Of a stretch of DNA of 64,000 nucleotides, positions 19,124-28,963 are shown piece after piece; positions within the stretch are counted from its first letter, which is position 1; each line of letters starts with the position of its first letter. The stretch spans positions 62,001-126,000 of the forward strand of contig NZ_JAPUVI010000043.1 in assembly GCF_029255285.1 (NCBI RefSeq), given 5' to 3'. The position numbers were made by a program, and so were the translations under genes. A model generated the notes under the pieces. It was not told where the DNA came from and made no database searches. It worked only from the letters and a program-made list of their open reading frames with translations. The DNA is from Accumulibacter sp. GTDB taxonomy: Bacteria > Pseudomonadota > Gammaproteobacteria > Burkholderiales > Rhodocyclaceae.

Positions 19124-19927
19124 CTAGGCGAAGCGTGCCGACAGGCCGCCGTCAACCAGAAGCTCTGTGGCGGTGATGTACTTGGCCTCGTCGGAGGCGA
19201 GAAAGAGCGCCGCGTAGGCGGTGTCCCAGGCATCTCCCATGTGGCCCAGCGGGCACTGTGCATCGCGCGTGCGGATCAGATTGGCGATATCGCCTTCCTG
19301 ACCATAGACACGTGTCAGTGCAGCGTGCACCAGTGGTGTGTTCATCAGTCCAGGTAGCACGCAGTTGGCGCGGATACCGTCGGGGGCGTGGCGGATGGCC
19401 ATCGTGCGGGTCATAGCCACCATCGCCCCTTTGCTGGCTGCGTAGAATCCGTAGTTGACGCCGGCCCAGCCGCGGACGGCGACCGAAGCGTTGTTCACGA
19501 TCGCGCCGCGGCGCTGACGGATCATCACCGGCAGCACGTGGTGACAGGTCAGGTAGACGCTTTTGATGTTGACCGTCATCAGTCGGTCCCAGGCCGCTTC
19601 GTCAAGTTCGGCCGGGCCACCGACGACGGCGATGCCGACATTATTGACCAGGATATCGATTTGCCCGTAGGTGTCGATCGCGGTCGCCACGATACGTTCG
19701 ACATCGGCCGCCCGGGTCACGTCGGCGACGACGGCAATTCCGGAGCCGCCCTCGTCGTCGATGATGCCTTGCGTCGCGGCGCCCGCTTCGGCATCACTGT
19801 CTACGCCGACGACTTTCGCTCCCTGGCGCGCGAACAGTACCGACATCGCCTTGCCGTTACCCCAGCCTGGCCCGACCGAGCCACTGCCGGTGACGATCGC
19901 CACTTTGTCCTGCAAGCGTCCCCCCAT
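19124..19927 (-). CDS. SDR family NAD(P)-dependent oxidoreductase
   Basis: A 267-residue classical short-chain dehydrogenase/reductase. The coenzyme motif is unusual in spacing (IVTGSGSVGPGWGNGKA), the NNVG structural motif is present (ILVNNVGIA), and the catalytic Tyr and Lys lie in YAASK. The specific alcohol or ketone substrate is unknown. ATG 19927 has GGGGAGG 7-8 bp before it and begins 2 bp after the stop of the upstream CoA ligase, so the hydrolase, ligase and SDR genes probably form one minus-strand operon. The terminal TAG lies inside the CTAG duplication of the adjacent MITE, so the insertion left the protein end unchanged. Confidence 0.9.
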   Translation of the reverse strand: MGGRLQDKVAIVTGSGSVGPGWGNGKAMSVLFARQGAKVVGVDSDAEAGAATQGIIDDEGGSGIAVVADVTRAADVERIVATAIDTYGQIDILVNNVGIAVVGGPAELDEAAWDRLMTVNIKSVYLTCHHVLPVMIRQRRGAIVNNASVAVRGWAGVNYGFYAASKGAMVAMTRTMAIRHAPDGIRANCVLPGLMNTPLVHAALTRVYGQEGDIANLIRTRDAQCPLGHMGDAWDTAYAALFLASDEAKYITATELLVDGGLSARFA

Positions 19928-19929
19928 TT

Positions 19930-21465
19930 TCAGTCCTCCCCTTGCCGCGCCCAGCGGCGACGCAATTCGCTCTTCAGCACCTTGCCGTAGTTGTTTTTCG
20001 GCAGCGCGCTGACAAACAGGTAATCCTTCGGCCGCTTGAAACGAGCGATCGAAGCGAGACAAAGCCGATCGAGTTCGGCGACTGGCGCCGAACTGTCCGG
20101 CCGGCAAACGACAAAGGCGACAGCTTCCTCGCCCCACTCGATGCTCGGTCTTCCGACTACCGCGACTTCGACCACCGCGGGGTGCCGCAGCAGTACCTCC
20201 TCGACTTCTCGCGGGTAGATGTTGGCACCGCCACTGATGATCAGATCCTTTGAACGGTCCTTGAGCGTCAGGAAGCCGTCGGCGTCGAGGCAGCCGAGAT
20301 CCCCTGTATGCAGCCAGCCGTTGCGCAGCGTTGCCGCCGTCGCCTCCGGGTTGCGCCAATAGCCCGACATCACGGTTTCACCGCGTACCAGAACCTCGCC
20401 GGTTTCCTCGGTCGGCAGCGCTTGGTCCTCGGTGTCGGCGACGACGACTTCGACGACGCTGTGCCTGACGCCGACCGACGCGATGCGTTCGAGATAGCGC
20501 GCGTGGGTGCGATCGGCGAGGTGGTGGCGGGCCAGGGCGGTAATGGTCATCGGGCTTTCGCCCTGTCCGTAGATCTGCACCAGGCGATTGCCGAGGACGT
20601 CGAGCGCGCGACGGATGTCCTCGCGGTACATCGGCCCGCCACCGTAGACGATGGTTTTGATGCCGCGGCAGTCGCCACCTTGTGCGGCGACCTCTTCGAC
20701 CAGGCGGCGCACCATCGTCGGTGCAGCGAACAGCGAAACCCGGCCAAAGCGCTGGGATAGCGACAGAATCTCGGGCGCGGCGAAGCTGCCCGACTCGGGA
20801 AGCACATGTCGCGCGCCGACCAGCACGTGCGGGAAGTTGTACATCCCGGCGCCGTGCGACATGGGCGCCGCGTAGAGAATGCTGTCCTCCGGCATCGCCT
20901 GATCGACATCCGGGAAGTAGGCAAGAGTCATCGCCAGCAAGTTGCGCTGCGAGAGCATGACGCCCTTCGGCCGGCCGGTGGTGCCCGAAGTGTAGAACAG
21001 CCAGGCCAGGTCGTCGGGCTGACGCGGCAGTACAGCAAGCGCGTCGCCGCTGGTCAGCCGTCGGTAGTCCGGGTCCGTGACCGAGATGATGCGCAGGCCG
21101 GGAGCGCCGGCGCGCCACAGTTGCCCGTCGTCGCCCGGGTAGCCGTCCACGAAAAGCAGCGCGGCGGTCGAATCCTCGAGGACGAAGGCCAACTCGCGCG
21201 GGTGCAGTTTGTGGTTGATCGGTACGGCGACCAACCCGGCGTGCCAGATGCCGTACAGCAATTCCAGGTAGGATGGGCAGTTGGCCAGGCAGAGCGCGAC
21301 CCGGTCGCCGGTCCGCAGTCCCATGCTCCCGCGCAGCGCCCCAGCAATCGACGCAACGCGGCTGGCCAGCTCACCGTAGGTGAAGAGTTCTCGCTCGCCG
21401 TAAGCGATGGCCGTCCGCTCGGGAGCGACCCGAGCGGTTCGCGCCAAAAGATGGGCGAGATTCAC
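19930..21465 (-). CDS. AMP-dependent acyl-CoA ligase
   Basis: A 511-residue ANL-superfamily enzyme expected to activate a fatty or aromatic acid to its CoA ester. The P-loop FYTSGTTGRPKGVMLS, the A5-type motif IYGQGE, the LHTGDLG hinge and the C-terminal lysine in KNNYGKVLK are visible. The open frame runs back to 21645, into the hydrolase gene, but a GTG at 21465 starts the protein at the normal family N-terminus (VNLAHLLARTARVAPERTA); the Shine-Dalgarno before it is weak. Middle gene of the hydrolase-ligase-SDR operon. Together they suggest degradation or modification of an ester- or ketone-containing acid, but no substrate can be named. Confidence 0.88.
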   Translation of the reverse strand: MNLAHLLARTARVAPERTAIAYGERELFTYGELASRVASIAGALRGSMGLRTGDRVALCLANCPSYLELLYGIWHAGLVAVPINHKLHPRELAFVLEDSTAALLFVDGYPGDDGQLWRAGAPGLRIISVTDPDYRRLTSGDALAVLPRQPDDLAWLFYTSGTTGRPKGVMLSQRNLLAMTLAYFPDVDQAMPEDSILYAAPMSHGAGMYNFPHVLVGARHVLPESGSFAAPEILSLSQRFGRVSLFAAPTMVRRLVEEVAAQGGDCRGIKTIVYGGGPMYREDIRRALDVLGNRLVQIYGQGESPMTITALARHHLADRTHARYLERIASVGVRHSVVEVVVADTEDQALPTEETGEVLVRGETVMSGYWRNPEATAATLRNGWLHTGDLGCLDADGFLTLKDRSKDLIISGGANIYPREVEEVLLRHPAVVEVAVVGRPSIEWGEEAVAFVVCRPDSSAPVAELDRLCLASIARFKRPKDYLFVSALPKNNYGKVLKSELRRRWARQGED

Positions 21466-21532
21466 AGTCGAAGCGTGGCGGGTGGCCGGCGACAACGCCG
21501 CACGGTGCCGCAGCGGGAGCGGCAGTCGTCGT

Positions 21533-22468
21533 TCAGCCCTGGTCGGCGAGCAGGAAATCCTGGACGATGCGTACCTGCGATTCCTCGAGGAACATCGGTG
21601 CATGGCCGACCGCTGGCACTTCGACGAGTGTCGCCCGTGGTCCACGGGTCGTCATTTCGGCTGCGGTGTCATGCAGCAGAATGTCCGACTGCGCTCCGCG
21701 GACGACCAGGGTGGGACAGCGAATCGCCTCGTACATCGGCCACAGGTCGATCTCCTTGGCTTCCAGGTAGGCCTTCTGGTAGGGCTGCGCGATCGCGCGG
21801 TCATAGTTCATCTCGAAGCCACCATCGGCCTTGGCCCGCGTTCCGACCACGGTCATGAAGCGCCACTGCGCGTCGCTCAGGGCGCCGAACGGTGCGCACA
21901 CGGCGCGCACGTAGGCTTCGGCTTCGTCGAGGTCGGGAAAATCGGGCGCCTTGCCGAGGTACTCGCCGATGCGCTGCAAGGCGTCCATGCCGATTGTCGG
22001 ACCGACGTCGTTAAGTACCAGACGGCTGATCGGCGAACCCGGCAGGCTCGCCAGGAACATGCCGATCAGGCCGCCCATCGAACTGCCCAGCCAATGCACC
22101 GAGTCGACGCCGAGACGGGCGATCAGCGTCATCATGTCGTTGGCGTAGACCGGCAGACCGTAGTCATCGGCGAAGTACAGGCGATCGCTGAGCCCGCGCC
22201 CCACGACGTCCGGGCACACGACGCGGTAATCGCTGGCCAGGGCATTGGCCAGCACGTCGAAGTCACGGCCGTTGCGGGTCAGGCCGTGGGCGCATATCAG
22301 GACGCGTGGGTTCGTCGGCTCGCCCCATTCGACGTAGGCCATGCGGTGCAGACCGTGTGGCCCGAGGCAGCGGACCACACCGGCGCGCATTTCGTGTACC
22401 AGACGGCCAGCCGTCTGACCAGGCCGCGAGGCCACCACCAGTTCTTCGAATTGCTTGAGTATCGCCAT
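21533..22468 (-). CDS. Alpha/beta hydrolase
   Basis: A 311-residue alpha/beta-hydrolase fold protein. The oxyanion region is CAHGLTRNGRDF, the nucleophile elbow GSSMGG places the catalytic serine at S130, and the C-terminal histidine lies in GHAPMFLEE. The fold is close to meta-cleavage-product hydrolases and small esterases in the same superfamily, but the exact reaction is unknown. No signal peptide, so cytoplasmic. It is the first gene of a minus-strand set with the CoA ligase (68 bp to its GTG) and the SDR. Confidence 0.88.
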   Translation of the reverse strand: MAILKQFEELVVASRPGQTAGRLVHEMRAGVVRCLGPHGLHRMAYVEWGEPTNPRVLICAHGLTRNGRDFDVLANALASDYRVVCPDVVGRGLSDRLYFADDYGLPVYANDMMTLIARLGVDSVHWLGSSMGGLIGMFLASLPGSPISRLVLNDVGPTIGMDALQRIGEYLGKAPDFPDLDEAEAYVRAVCAPFGALSDAQWRFMTVVGTRAKADGGFEMNYDRAIAQPYQKAYLEAKEIDLWPMYEAIRCPTLVVRGAQSDILLHDTAAEMTTRGPRATLVEVPAVGHAPMFLEESQVRIVQDFLLADQG

Positions 22469-22623
22469 GCTTGAGCCCCGATGTCGTTCAGTGGTTGGGT
22501 CGAAGGTTGCCGCTCGTCAACCCCGCCTGAAGCCGGTCCATGAGCGAGGAGCGCTCGTGCCGCGGGCAGGGGCCGGAAAGTCAGCGCTAACGACGAGAGT
22601 ATCCTCGTATCGGGGCGTCTGAG

Positions 22624-23256
22624 TCAATCGCCGTCGCTTGGCGCCTGACCTCGCTTGCGGCCGGTGATCATGGCTCGCACGAGATTTTCGCGGTGCAGCA
22701 GACTTTCCCAGACGACGCCGAGCAGGTGTCCGGCAATCAGAAGCAGGGTGAAGTGGGTGGCCACTTCGTGCGCCTCCTCGATGAAGTCGATGCTTGCCTC
22801 GCTGCTTTCCAGCAGCAGGCCGGCGAGCGGCCCAAGGCCCTTGTCGGCGCCGTACAGCGCCAGGCCGGTGACGATCGTCGCACCCAGACTGAGCAGCAGC
22901 AGGACGATCATCGCGCCGCCGGCGGGATTGTGACCCAGGTAACGGCGCGCGCGCAGCGTCAGCACTTGGCACAGATAGGCGAACGTTACGCGCGGGCCGC
23001 GGACGAAGTCGTCGAAGCGGGCGTGGCGCGGTCCGATGAAGCCCCAGAGGAGACGGAACACCAGCAGGCCGCCGATCGTGTACCCGGCCCAGACATGGAC
23101 CGTTTGCAGGAACTCGCCGTCCAGGCGGTTCTGGAGGCGCTCGAAAATTTCGCCTTCGGAGACGTAGGCGGTGCAGAAACTGACGAACAGGATCCAGTGA
23201 AAGGAGCGAAGCAGCGGATCCCAGACCGGGACTTCATTGGCAACGTGGGTACTCAT
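22624..23256 (-). CDS. Cytochrome b561/hydrogenase-type diheme cytochrome b
   Basis: A 210-residue membrane protein with four hydrophobic segments and the histidine layout of Ni-Fe hydrogenase type b-cytochromes and related soluble-electron-carrier reductases: H20 in RSFHWILF, H54 in VHVWAGY, and two near the end in EVATHFTLL and AGHLLGVVW. It would pass electrons between a periplasmic partner and the quinone pool. The PepSY gene follows upstream in sequence (23343-23657), reading the same direction and ending 86 bp before this start, so the two may be cotranscribed. Partner oxidoreductase not visible. Confidence 0.87.
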   Translation of the reverse strand: MSTHVANEVPVWDPLLRSFHWILFVSFCTAYVSEGEIFERLQNRLDGEFLQTVHVWAGYTIGGLLVFRLLWGFIGPRHARFDDFVRGPRVTFAYLCQVLTLRARRYLGHNPAGGAMIVLLLLSLGATIVTGLALYGADKGLGPLAGLLLESSEASIDFIEEAHEVATHFTLLLIAGHLLGVVWESLLHRENLVRAMITGRKRGQAPSDGD

Positions 23257-23342
23257 GGCATCGACCGGAACGGGTGGTGTCCCGCTGCTGGCGCCGGCGG
23301 GACAGGATTACAGATCGGCGGGTGGAAGCTTGCTGGCGTCGG

Positions 23343-23657
23343 CTATTTGCCTTCCTCGGAAACCAGGGCGCCGGTCTTGATCTCGTAGTGGACTTCCCAT
23401 TTTTTGCCGTCGGCACCGTTGATCTTCACCTCCCAGGTCTTCTTGCCCTTCTTGGTGTCTTCATAGGCCTTGGTCACTTCGCCGGGATGGGCCTTGGTGG
23501 CCATTTCGATGGCCTGTTCCTTGGTGATTTCGTGCGCCGCTGCCGGCGCCGCCGCTGTCGCGGGCGTGGTGGTCTTTGCGTCGGCCGCGACAGCGCTACC
23601 GCCGATGGCAGTGAGGATGGCAAGCAGGGTGGCGGAGAGGGTGGTCTTGATTTTCAT
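23343..23657 (-). CDS. Small secreted PepSY domain protein
   Basis: A 104-residue exported protein: a signal peptide (MKIKTTLSATLLAILTAIG, cleavage around AVAADA), an Ala/Thr linker and a single PepSY domain with the typical AIEMATKAHPGEVTKAYED and WEVKINGADGKKWEVHYE strands. PepSY domains are thought to be inhibitory or binding modules in the envelope. Its gene is just upstream of the cytochrome b gene, a pairing also common in other proteobacteria where PepSY proteins accompany cytochrome b561 proteins. Confidence 0.88.
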   Translation of the reverse strand: MKIKTTLSATLLAILTAIGGSAVAADAKTTTPATAAAPAAAHEITKEQAIEMATKAHPGEVTKAYEDTKKGKKTWEVKINGADGKKWEVHYEIKTGALVSEEGK

Positions 23658-23782
23658 TCGATCAATCTTTCGTGGAGTTGGCGGGAGAAAAACCCGGGCT
23701 TCCAGTTTTTCGGACGGTCGGCCCGCATCGGAAGCACGGACGCCACTTTGCCCTCGTATCCTTAAGCGAGTCTTAGCGGTCG

Positions 23783-24910
23783 TCAGACTCCCGGTTGCAG
23801 CGCGACCGCCACTTCGACCTCGCGACCACTGCGCAGTACCTTCAGTCTCACCGTTTCGCCTACTCGACGTTCGTCCAGGCGCCCGAGTAGTCTGGCCAGG
23901 GAATCCACCGGCTGGCCGTCAACGGCGGTGATGATGTCGCCCGCTACGATGCCGCCGTCGGGTGACAGCGTGGCGCCTGTCAATCCAGCCGCTGCGGCCG
24001 CCGAGCCGGGGACGACGCGCAGGATCACCACACCCTCGACGCCGAGGATTCGTTTCAAGCGCGTGTTCAGGCTCTCATCGGCCTCGATTCCGAGTGCTGG
24101 ACGGATGTACCTGCCGCCGGCAATCAGTTGCGGGACGACGCGGTTGACCGTGTCCACCGGCACCGCGAAGCCGATGCCAGCGCTGGTTCCGCTGGGACTG
24201 TAGATAGCCGTGTTGATGCCGATCAAGCGTCCTGCCGAGTCGAGCAGCGGTCCCCCCGAATTGCCGGGATTGATCGCCGCGTCGGTCTGGATCAGGTGCT
24301 CGATCGTGTTGCCATTGTCGCCACCCAAAGAGCGGTCGAGGGCGGAAACGATGCCGGAGGTGAGCGTCCAGTCGAGGCCGAAGGGATTGCCGATGGCAAA
24401 CACCTTCTGCCCGACTTTAAGGTCGGTGCTAGTTCCCAGATGAACCGGCGGTGGCCGTTTGAAACCAACGCCAATCCGGAGCACGGCGATGTCGTGCGCC
24501 GGCGAGACGCCGATCAGGAAGGCCCTGTAACTACGTCCATCGGCGAGCTTGACCGACGCTTCGCTGGCATTTTCGATGACGTGGAAGTTGGTCACGACGT
24601 GCCCGGCGTCGTCCCAGATGAAACCCGAGCCAGTGCCCCTCGGCACGGTGAACACGTTGCGCGTCCAGAAGTCACGCACCTGCGCCCGCGTAGTAATGAA
24701 GACCACCGAATCGCGGGCGTTTTCGAATAACTCGATAGTCGCCTTTTCGTCGGCCGCGAGGTCGCCGCGCGCACTCACCGTACGCGGCAGCGCCTGCTCG
24801 GGGGCCAGCCAGTACTCGATGCGCGGCAGCGCATGCCAGATCGTCAGGAGCAGGGCGGCCGCCAGAGTGAACCAAAGAAGACGCGAGAGGAATCGATCCG
24901 GGCCGGCCAT
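23783..24910 (-). CDS. DegS/Do-like membrane-anchored periplasmic serine protease with PDZ domain
   Basis: A 375-residue trypsin-like protease. One N-terminal transmembrane segment (about residues 10-27) anchors it; the catalytic triad is H110 (TNFHVIENA), D140 (AHDIAVLRI) and S218 (NPGNSGGPL). A single PDZ domain occupies about residues 270-375. One TM plus one PDZ is the DegS arrangement, which cleaves anti-sigma factor RseA in E. coli; here it could equally be a general HtrA-type quality-control protease. ATG 24910 with an AAGGA about 10 bp before it is chosen over an upstream in-frame ATG at 24952. Confidence 0.9.
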   Translation of the reverse strand: MAGPDRFLSRLLWFTLAAALLLTIWHALPRIEYWLAPEQALPRTVSARGDLAADEKATIELFENARDSVVFITTRAQVRDFWTRNVFTVPRGTGSGFIWDDAGHVVTNFHVIENASEASVKLADGRSYRAFLIGVSPAHDIAVLRIGVGFKRPPPVHLGTSTDLKVGQKVFAIGNPFGLDWTLTSGIVSALDRSLGGDNGNTIEHLIQTDAAINPGNSGGPLLDSAGRLIGINTAIYSPSGTSAGIGFAVPVDTVNRVVPQLIAGGRYIRPALGIEADESLNTRLKRILGVEGVVILRVVPGSAAAAAGLTGATLSPDGGIVAGDIITAVDGQPVDSLARLLGRLDERRVGETVRLKVLRSGREVEVAVALQPGV

Positions 24911-25020
24911 GGTGATTTTCCTTATACGAAATCGTTCCGATCTTTGCCGCAACGACGGTCACTGCGGAATAAGCTGCGGGTGATGATCCCGATGTGTCCG
25001 CATGCCGACCACGGCGCGGT

Positions 25021-26181
25021 TCAGTGCTCCCTGCCGTCTACCCGTGGGCGGAGAAGGTAGGGAATGTAGCGCCACCCGAGGATCGAAAAGCAGGCGAACC
25101 AGCACGCGGCGGCGAGGCCGACCCAGTAGAGGTAGAGCGCCGGAGCGAGTTGCGGGGCGATGATGCGGCACACGAAACCGGCGACCATGACCCACAAGAC
25201 ACCCTTGTCGAGGCGGTCGAAAGCCACTCTTCTGCCGGTGTGACCGTTGGCGATGCGAATCAGCATGGCGGGAATGATCAGTCCCATGGCGCCGAAGGTG
25301 AAAACGTGCATCGGCAGCGAGCCCAGCCATTCGGGATGGGCGAGTTGGCCTATCGCCTCGAGGACGAGTTGGCCGACGATCGCCAGGTAGCCGAGATACA
25401 TGATCCCGATATCCAGTCGTCGGAAGGCCAACTGCGGCTTCCAGAAAACGAAGCGGATGCTCAATAGAAGCGCCAGCAGCAAGGCCATCGACGGCGCGAC
25501 GAGTGGCGGCAGGAAACCGGCAAACACGAGCACCAGGGCGAGCAGTTTGATCGCCTGGTCGAGCGTCGCGTGGCGCAGAATTTCGGCTTGCAGCGAGTTC
25601 TTCATGAACTGGGTGACGGTTCGCTCGAGCATGATCAGGAAGGCGACACGAAAGAGCCCAAGTGTCATGCCCGCACCCAGTTGGAAATGGTCGGCACTGA
25701 GCAGAAGATTTTTGGCAACCAGGAACAGCGGCAAGATGAGCAGGAAGAAGTAGTTGTCGCGGAAGGAATCGTTGCGATGGTGACGGATCAGGGTCCAAGA
25801 CAGCATGCCGACGATCGTGCCGAGGAACAGGTTGCTCGACAGGCGGAAGAGATGCGGTGGCAGGGCATCCGCCCACCACATGCCGACGCGTTCGAGCAGC
25901 CAGGCGGCGGTGAGCAGTATCAAGGCGGTGCCATGGTAGCCGCGAATGTTTACCCAGTTCTTGGTCGAGGTGAGCAGGAAGCCGCCCATGACGGCCCAGC
26001 CGAAGCCGAAAAACATCTCGTGGGCATGCCACTGGGTGGGCGAAATCGGCCACGCCGGTGCGGCCAGGGTAGCCGAAAAGAAAAGTATCCACAACGTGGG
26101 TAGGACGAGCCCGGACAGGCAAGCCAGGGCGAAGAATGGCCGAAAGCCGACGAGCCAGAGGGGATGGTCGGAAAAGCGCAT
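25021..26181 (-). CDS. nnrS: NnrS family membrane protein
   Basis: A 386-residue polytopic membrane protein of the NnrS family, with about twelve hydrophobic segments and the family start HPLWLVGFRPFFALACL. NnrS is a haem- and copper-containing protein linked to tolerance of nitric oxide and nitrosative stress in denitrifiers. Conserved His residues are seen in WHAHEMFFGF, GMLSWTLIRHHRN and MHVFTFGAMG. ATG 26181 begins right at the conserved N-terminus; an in-frame GTG at 26208 would add nine residues. No nitrite or NO reductase genes are in the window. Confidence 0.92.
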   Translation of the reverse strand: MRFSDHPLWLVGFRPFFALACLSGLVLPTLWILFFSATLAAPAWPISPTQWHAHEMFFGFGWAVMGGFLLTSTKNWVNIRGYHGTALILLTAAWLLERVGMWWADALPPHLFRLSSNLFLGTIVGMLSWTLIRHHRNDSFRDNYFFLLILPLFLVAKNLLLSADHFQLGAGMTLGLFRVAFLIMLERTVTQFMKNSLQAEILRHATLDQAIKLLALVLVFAGFLPPLVAPSMALLLALLLSIRFVFWKPQLAFRRLDIGIMYLGYLAIVGQLVLEAIGQLAHPEWLGSLPMHVFTFGAMGLIIPAMLIRIANGHTGRRVAFDRLDKGVLWVMVAGFVCRIIAPQLAPALYLYWVGLAAACWFACFSILGWRYIPYLLRPRVDGREH

Positions 26182-26380
26182 GGGTAGGGGTTCACGGTGG
26201 ACCAGCACGGTGCGGCAGACGAAGTATAGCCGGATGCCGGCCGCCGTCTATCTGTTCTGGCCGCTGACGCTTTCTGCTAAGCTGCCCGCCCAACGCTGCG
26301 GGGCGACTTCGAGATTTCGAAAATCGTCGCCGCGTTGCCGTGTTCAGCCACCCGATACAGTCACCTGACGATGGTTAGCC

Positions 26381-28963
26381 ATGTTTGACAATCTGCGCAA
26401 ATATACTGCCGCTTGCGCGGTGGCGGTTGGTGGCGTTCTTCTGACCTGCCTCTCGTCCTGGAATGTGCGTCAGGAGTTGCAGACCAGTCACTATAAGGAA
26501 TTTCAGTGGGCGGCCGGTGACCGTATCCAGTCCGTGCGGGCGGTGGTGGACCAGGGGCTGGATTCCTTGCTCGAGATCCGGGGTTTGTTCTACGCGGCGC
26601 GAGAGATCGACGAGCGGGAGTTCCTGATCTTCACCGATTCGATTCTCAAGCGCCGGCCCTACATTGACAGCCTGCTCTGGGCGCCGCTACCGGTGTCGCC
26701 GCGACGGCCACGGTCGGCGCGCACCGCTGGTGGCGCAGTGGCGGGGACGCCAGCGCTCGGACCGGGGCTTGCCGGTGGCGGGCAGCGCGCGCGCGTCCCA
26801 GTGCTCCTCTCGGCCTCGCGTGCCGATCCGGGGCGTCTGAAGGGTGTGGACCTCAACGCGACCGACGAACTCGCCATGCTGCTCCAGCGTGCCCGAGACA
26901 GCGGTCAAATCGCGGTCAGCGGGCGAATGAAAGTGGCGCGCGACGGACGACGGGAAGGCGCCCATGTCATCTACGCCGCGCTTCCGGTCTACGCATCGGT
27001 CGGTGGCGACGGCGTCGCGCCCGCCGCGTACAAGGCGGCCAGGCTTCTCGGGTTCGTGGTTGGCGTTTTCGATATCGAGGAACTGGTTCATGCGGCCATC
27101 AGTCTGCTCGAACCGCGTGGTGTCGAGGTATTGGTGCGCGATGGCTCGGCCGGCGCCGACGCGCAGTTTCTCCATTTCTATGCCAGTCGCCTGGAACCGC
27201 GTACCTTGGCCGGTGCCGGTGGCTTCCTGCCGGCCAGCGACGAGGATCAACCGCGGATGGAGTCGACGATTCCGGTCGGCGACCGGAGCTGGTCGATCAC
27301 CTGCGTCGCCACCCACACCTTTCGTAGCGCCGAGGCTTTTACTGAGGCGCACTGGTCGGTACTCCTCGGCGGCATACTGTTTACCGCCTTGCTGAGTTTC
27401 TACCTGGTGCGCAGTCGGCGCGAACTGGACAATCGCATTCAGCTGAATCAGACGATTTACGAGCGCGAGGAGCTTTTCCGCCAGTTGGCGGAAACGGTCG
27501 ATGTCGTTTTTTGGGCGACCAACGCGGAGGCGACGCGACTCGAATACATTGGTCCTGCCTTCCGGCAGTTTGCCGGGCCCGGAGTGCCGTTCGACGATGC
27601 CGCACCGGCGCTCATGCTCGATGTTTTTGCGCCCCACGACCGCGCCACGCTGGTTGACGCAATCGCTCAGCTGCAAGCCGAAGGCGGGCGCTTCACGGTC
27701 GTTCTGCCGGTGTCGTCGGGCGACCGGGGGCCGCGCTGGTTGCGTGTCTGCGGTTTCCCGGTGCGGGAAATGGGTTCCGATCTCAGTCGGATCGTTGGCT
27801 TCCTGGAAGACATTACCGAGCACAAACTGGCCGAGGATGCCCTGCGCGACTCGGAAGCCAAGCTGCGTACGCTGTTCAACCATTCACCCGACCTGATCTT
27901 CACCGTCGATGCCGGAGCCAACATTCTGCTCACCAACCGTCCGCTGCCCTACCCGGTAGGCAGTGCCGGCGAAAAGCGCTCCGAACTGATTCTGCCGCCC
28001 GATGTGCGCGATGGCTATCTCAAGAAGCTGCGCCGGGTTTTTGCCAGTGGGCGCGTTGACCATTTCAGATACACCTCGAGCGACGCCACCTGGTGGGAAA
28101 TCCGCATGGTGCCGATCAGTTCGGCCAACGCCGTGATGGCGGCAATGGTGGTAATCACCGACATCACCGAGAACCGGAAGCTGCAATGGCAGGCCATTCG
28201 CAGCGCGCGTCTCGCTTCGCTGGGCGTGCTGTCGGCAGGCATTGCGCACGAAATCAACAATCCCAACCACGCGATTCTCGCCAATGCTTCGCTGCTGGCC
28301 CGAATCTGGCAGGACGCGCTACCTATCCTCAACGAGTACGCCGACGAACAGGGGGACTTTCTGCTGGCCGGGCTGAGCTTCCTGGAGGCACGCGGGATCA
28401 TCGCCAGGGGAATGCGTGACATTGGCGAAAACGCTAAACGAATCCAGAAGATTGTCGATAATCTGAAGCACCTCGGCAAGCAGGATCGCGGGCATATGGA
28501 CGAACTGGCGGATATCGGGAAAATCCTGCAGGCGGTGGTGACATTGCTCGATGCCCGTATCCGCAAGTACACCGACGTCTTTTCCCTCGATCTGCCGGCT
28601 TCGCTGCCGGCGGTCAGAGGCAATGTGCAACAGTTGGAACAGGTCTTCATCAACGTCATCGTCAACGCTCTCGAAGCCCTGCCAGAACGTAGTCGCGCCG
28701 TCCGGGTTTCGGCTCGAGCGGACAGTGAAGGAAGCCGTGTCGTCGTGCAGGTCGAGGATCAGGGCAGGGGGATCAGTGAGGATGTCATGGCTCAGATCGG
28801 CGACCCCTTTTTCACGACCAAGGCGGAGAGTGGTGGCACCGGCCTGGGGCTGTCCATCTCTTCGTCCATCGTCGACCGACACGGTGGCATCCTGAGATTC
28901 GAGTCGAACCATGAGCAGGGTACGACGGTGAGTATCGATTTGCCGGTCAGCAAGGAGGAGTGA
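26381..28963 (+). CDS. CHASE-PAS sensor histidine kinase
   Basis: An 860-residue membrane histidine kinase. TM1 (about residues 8-27) and TM2 (about 327-346) bracket a periplasmic CHASE-type sensor (QSVRAVVDQGLDSLLEIRG is typical). Two PAS domains follow (about 365-475 and 485-595). The H-box is unusual but clear, with the phosphoacceptor H623 in IAHEINNPNHAIL; N-box N762 in NVIVNALEAL; G boxes VEDQGRGI and GTGLGLSIS. The start is the first ATG after a weak ribosome binding site. The next gene is its response regulator, joined directly stop-to-start, so the two form a two-component system. The signal is unknown; CHASE domains bind small ligands such as cytokinins or metabolites in the periplasm. 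Confidence 0.93.
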   Translation: MFDNLRKYTAACAVAVGGVLLTCLSSWNVRQELQTSHYKEFQWAAGDRIQSVRAVVDQGLDSLLEIRGLFYAAREIDEREFLIFTDSILKRRPYIDSLLWAPLPVSPRRPRSARTAGGAVAGTPALGPGLAGGGQRARVPVLLSASRADPGRLKGVDLNATDELAMLLQRARDSGQIAVSGRMKVARDGRREGAHVIYAALPVYASVGGDGVAPAAYKAARLLGFVVGVFDIEELVHAAISLLEPRGVEVLVRDGSAGADAQFLHFYASRLEPRTLAGAGGFLPASDEDQPRMESTIPVGDRSWSITCVATHTFRSAEAFTEAHWSVLLGGILFTALLSFYLVRSRRELDNRIQLNQTIYEREELFRQLAETVDVVFWATNAEATRLEYIGPAFRQFAGPGVPFDDAAPALMLDVFAPHDRATLVDAIAQLQAEGGRFTVVLPVSSGDRGPRWLRVCGFPVREMGSDLSRIVGFLEDITEHKLAEDALRDSEAKLRTLFNHSPDLIFTVDAGANILLTNRPLPYPVGSAGEKRSELILPPDVRDGYLKKLRRVFASGRVDHFRYTSSDATWWEIRMVPISSANAVMAAMVVITDITENRKLQWQAIRSARLASLGVLSAGIAHEINNPNHAILANASLLARIWQDALPILNEYADEQGDFLLAGLSFLEARGIIARGMRDIGENAKRIQKIVDNLKHLGKQDRGHMDELADIGKILQAVVTLLDARIRKYTDVFSLDLPASLPAVRGNVQQLEQVFINVIVNALEALPERSRAVRVSARADSEGSRVVVQVEDQGRGISEDVMAQIGDPFFTTKAESGGTGLGLSISSSIVDRHGGILRFESNHEQGTTVSIDLPVSKEE

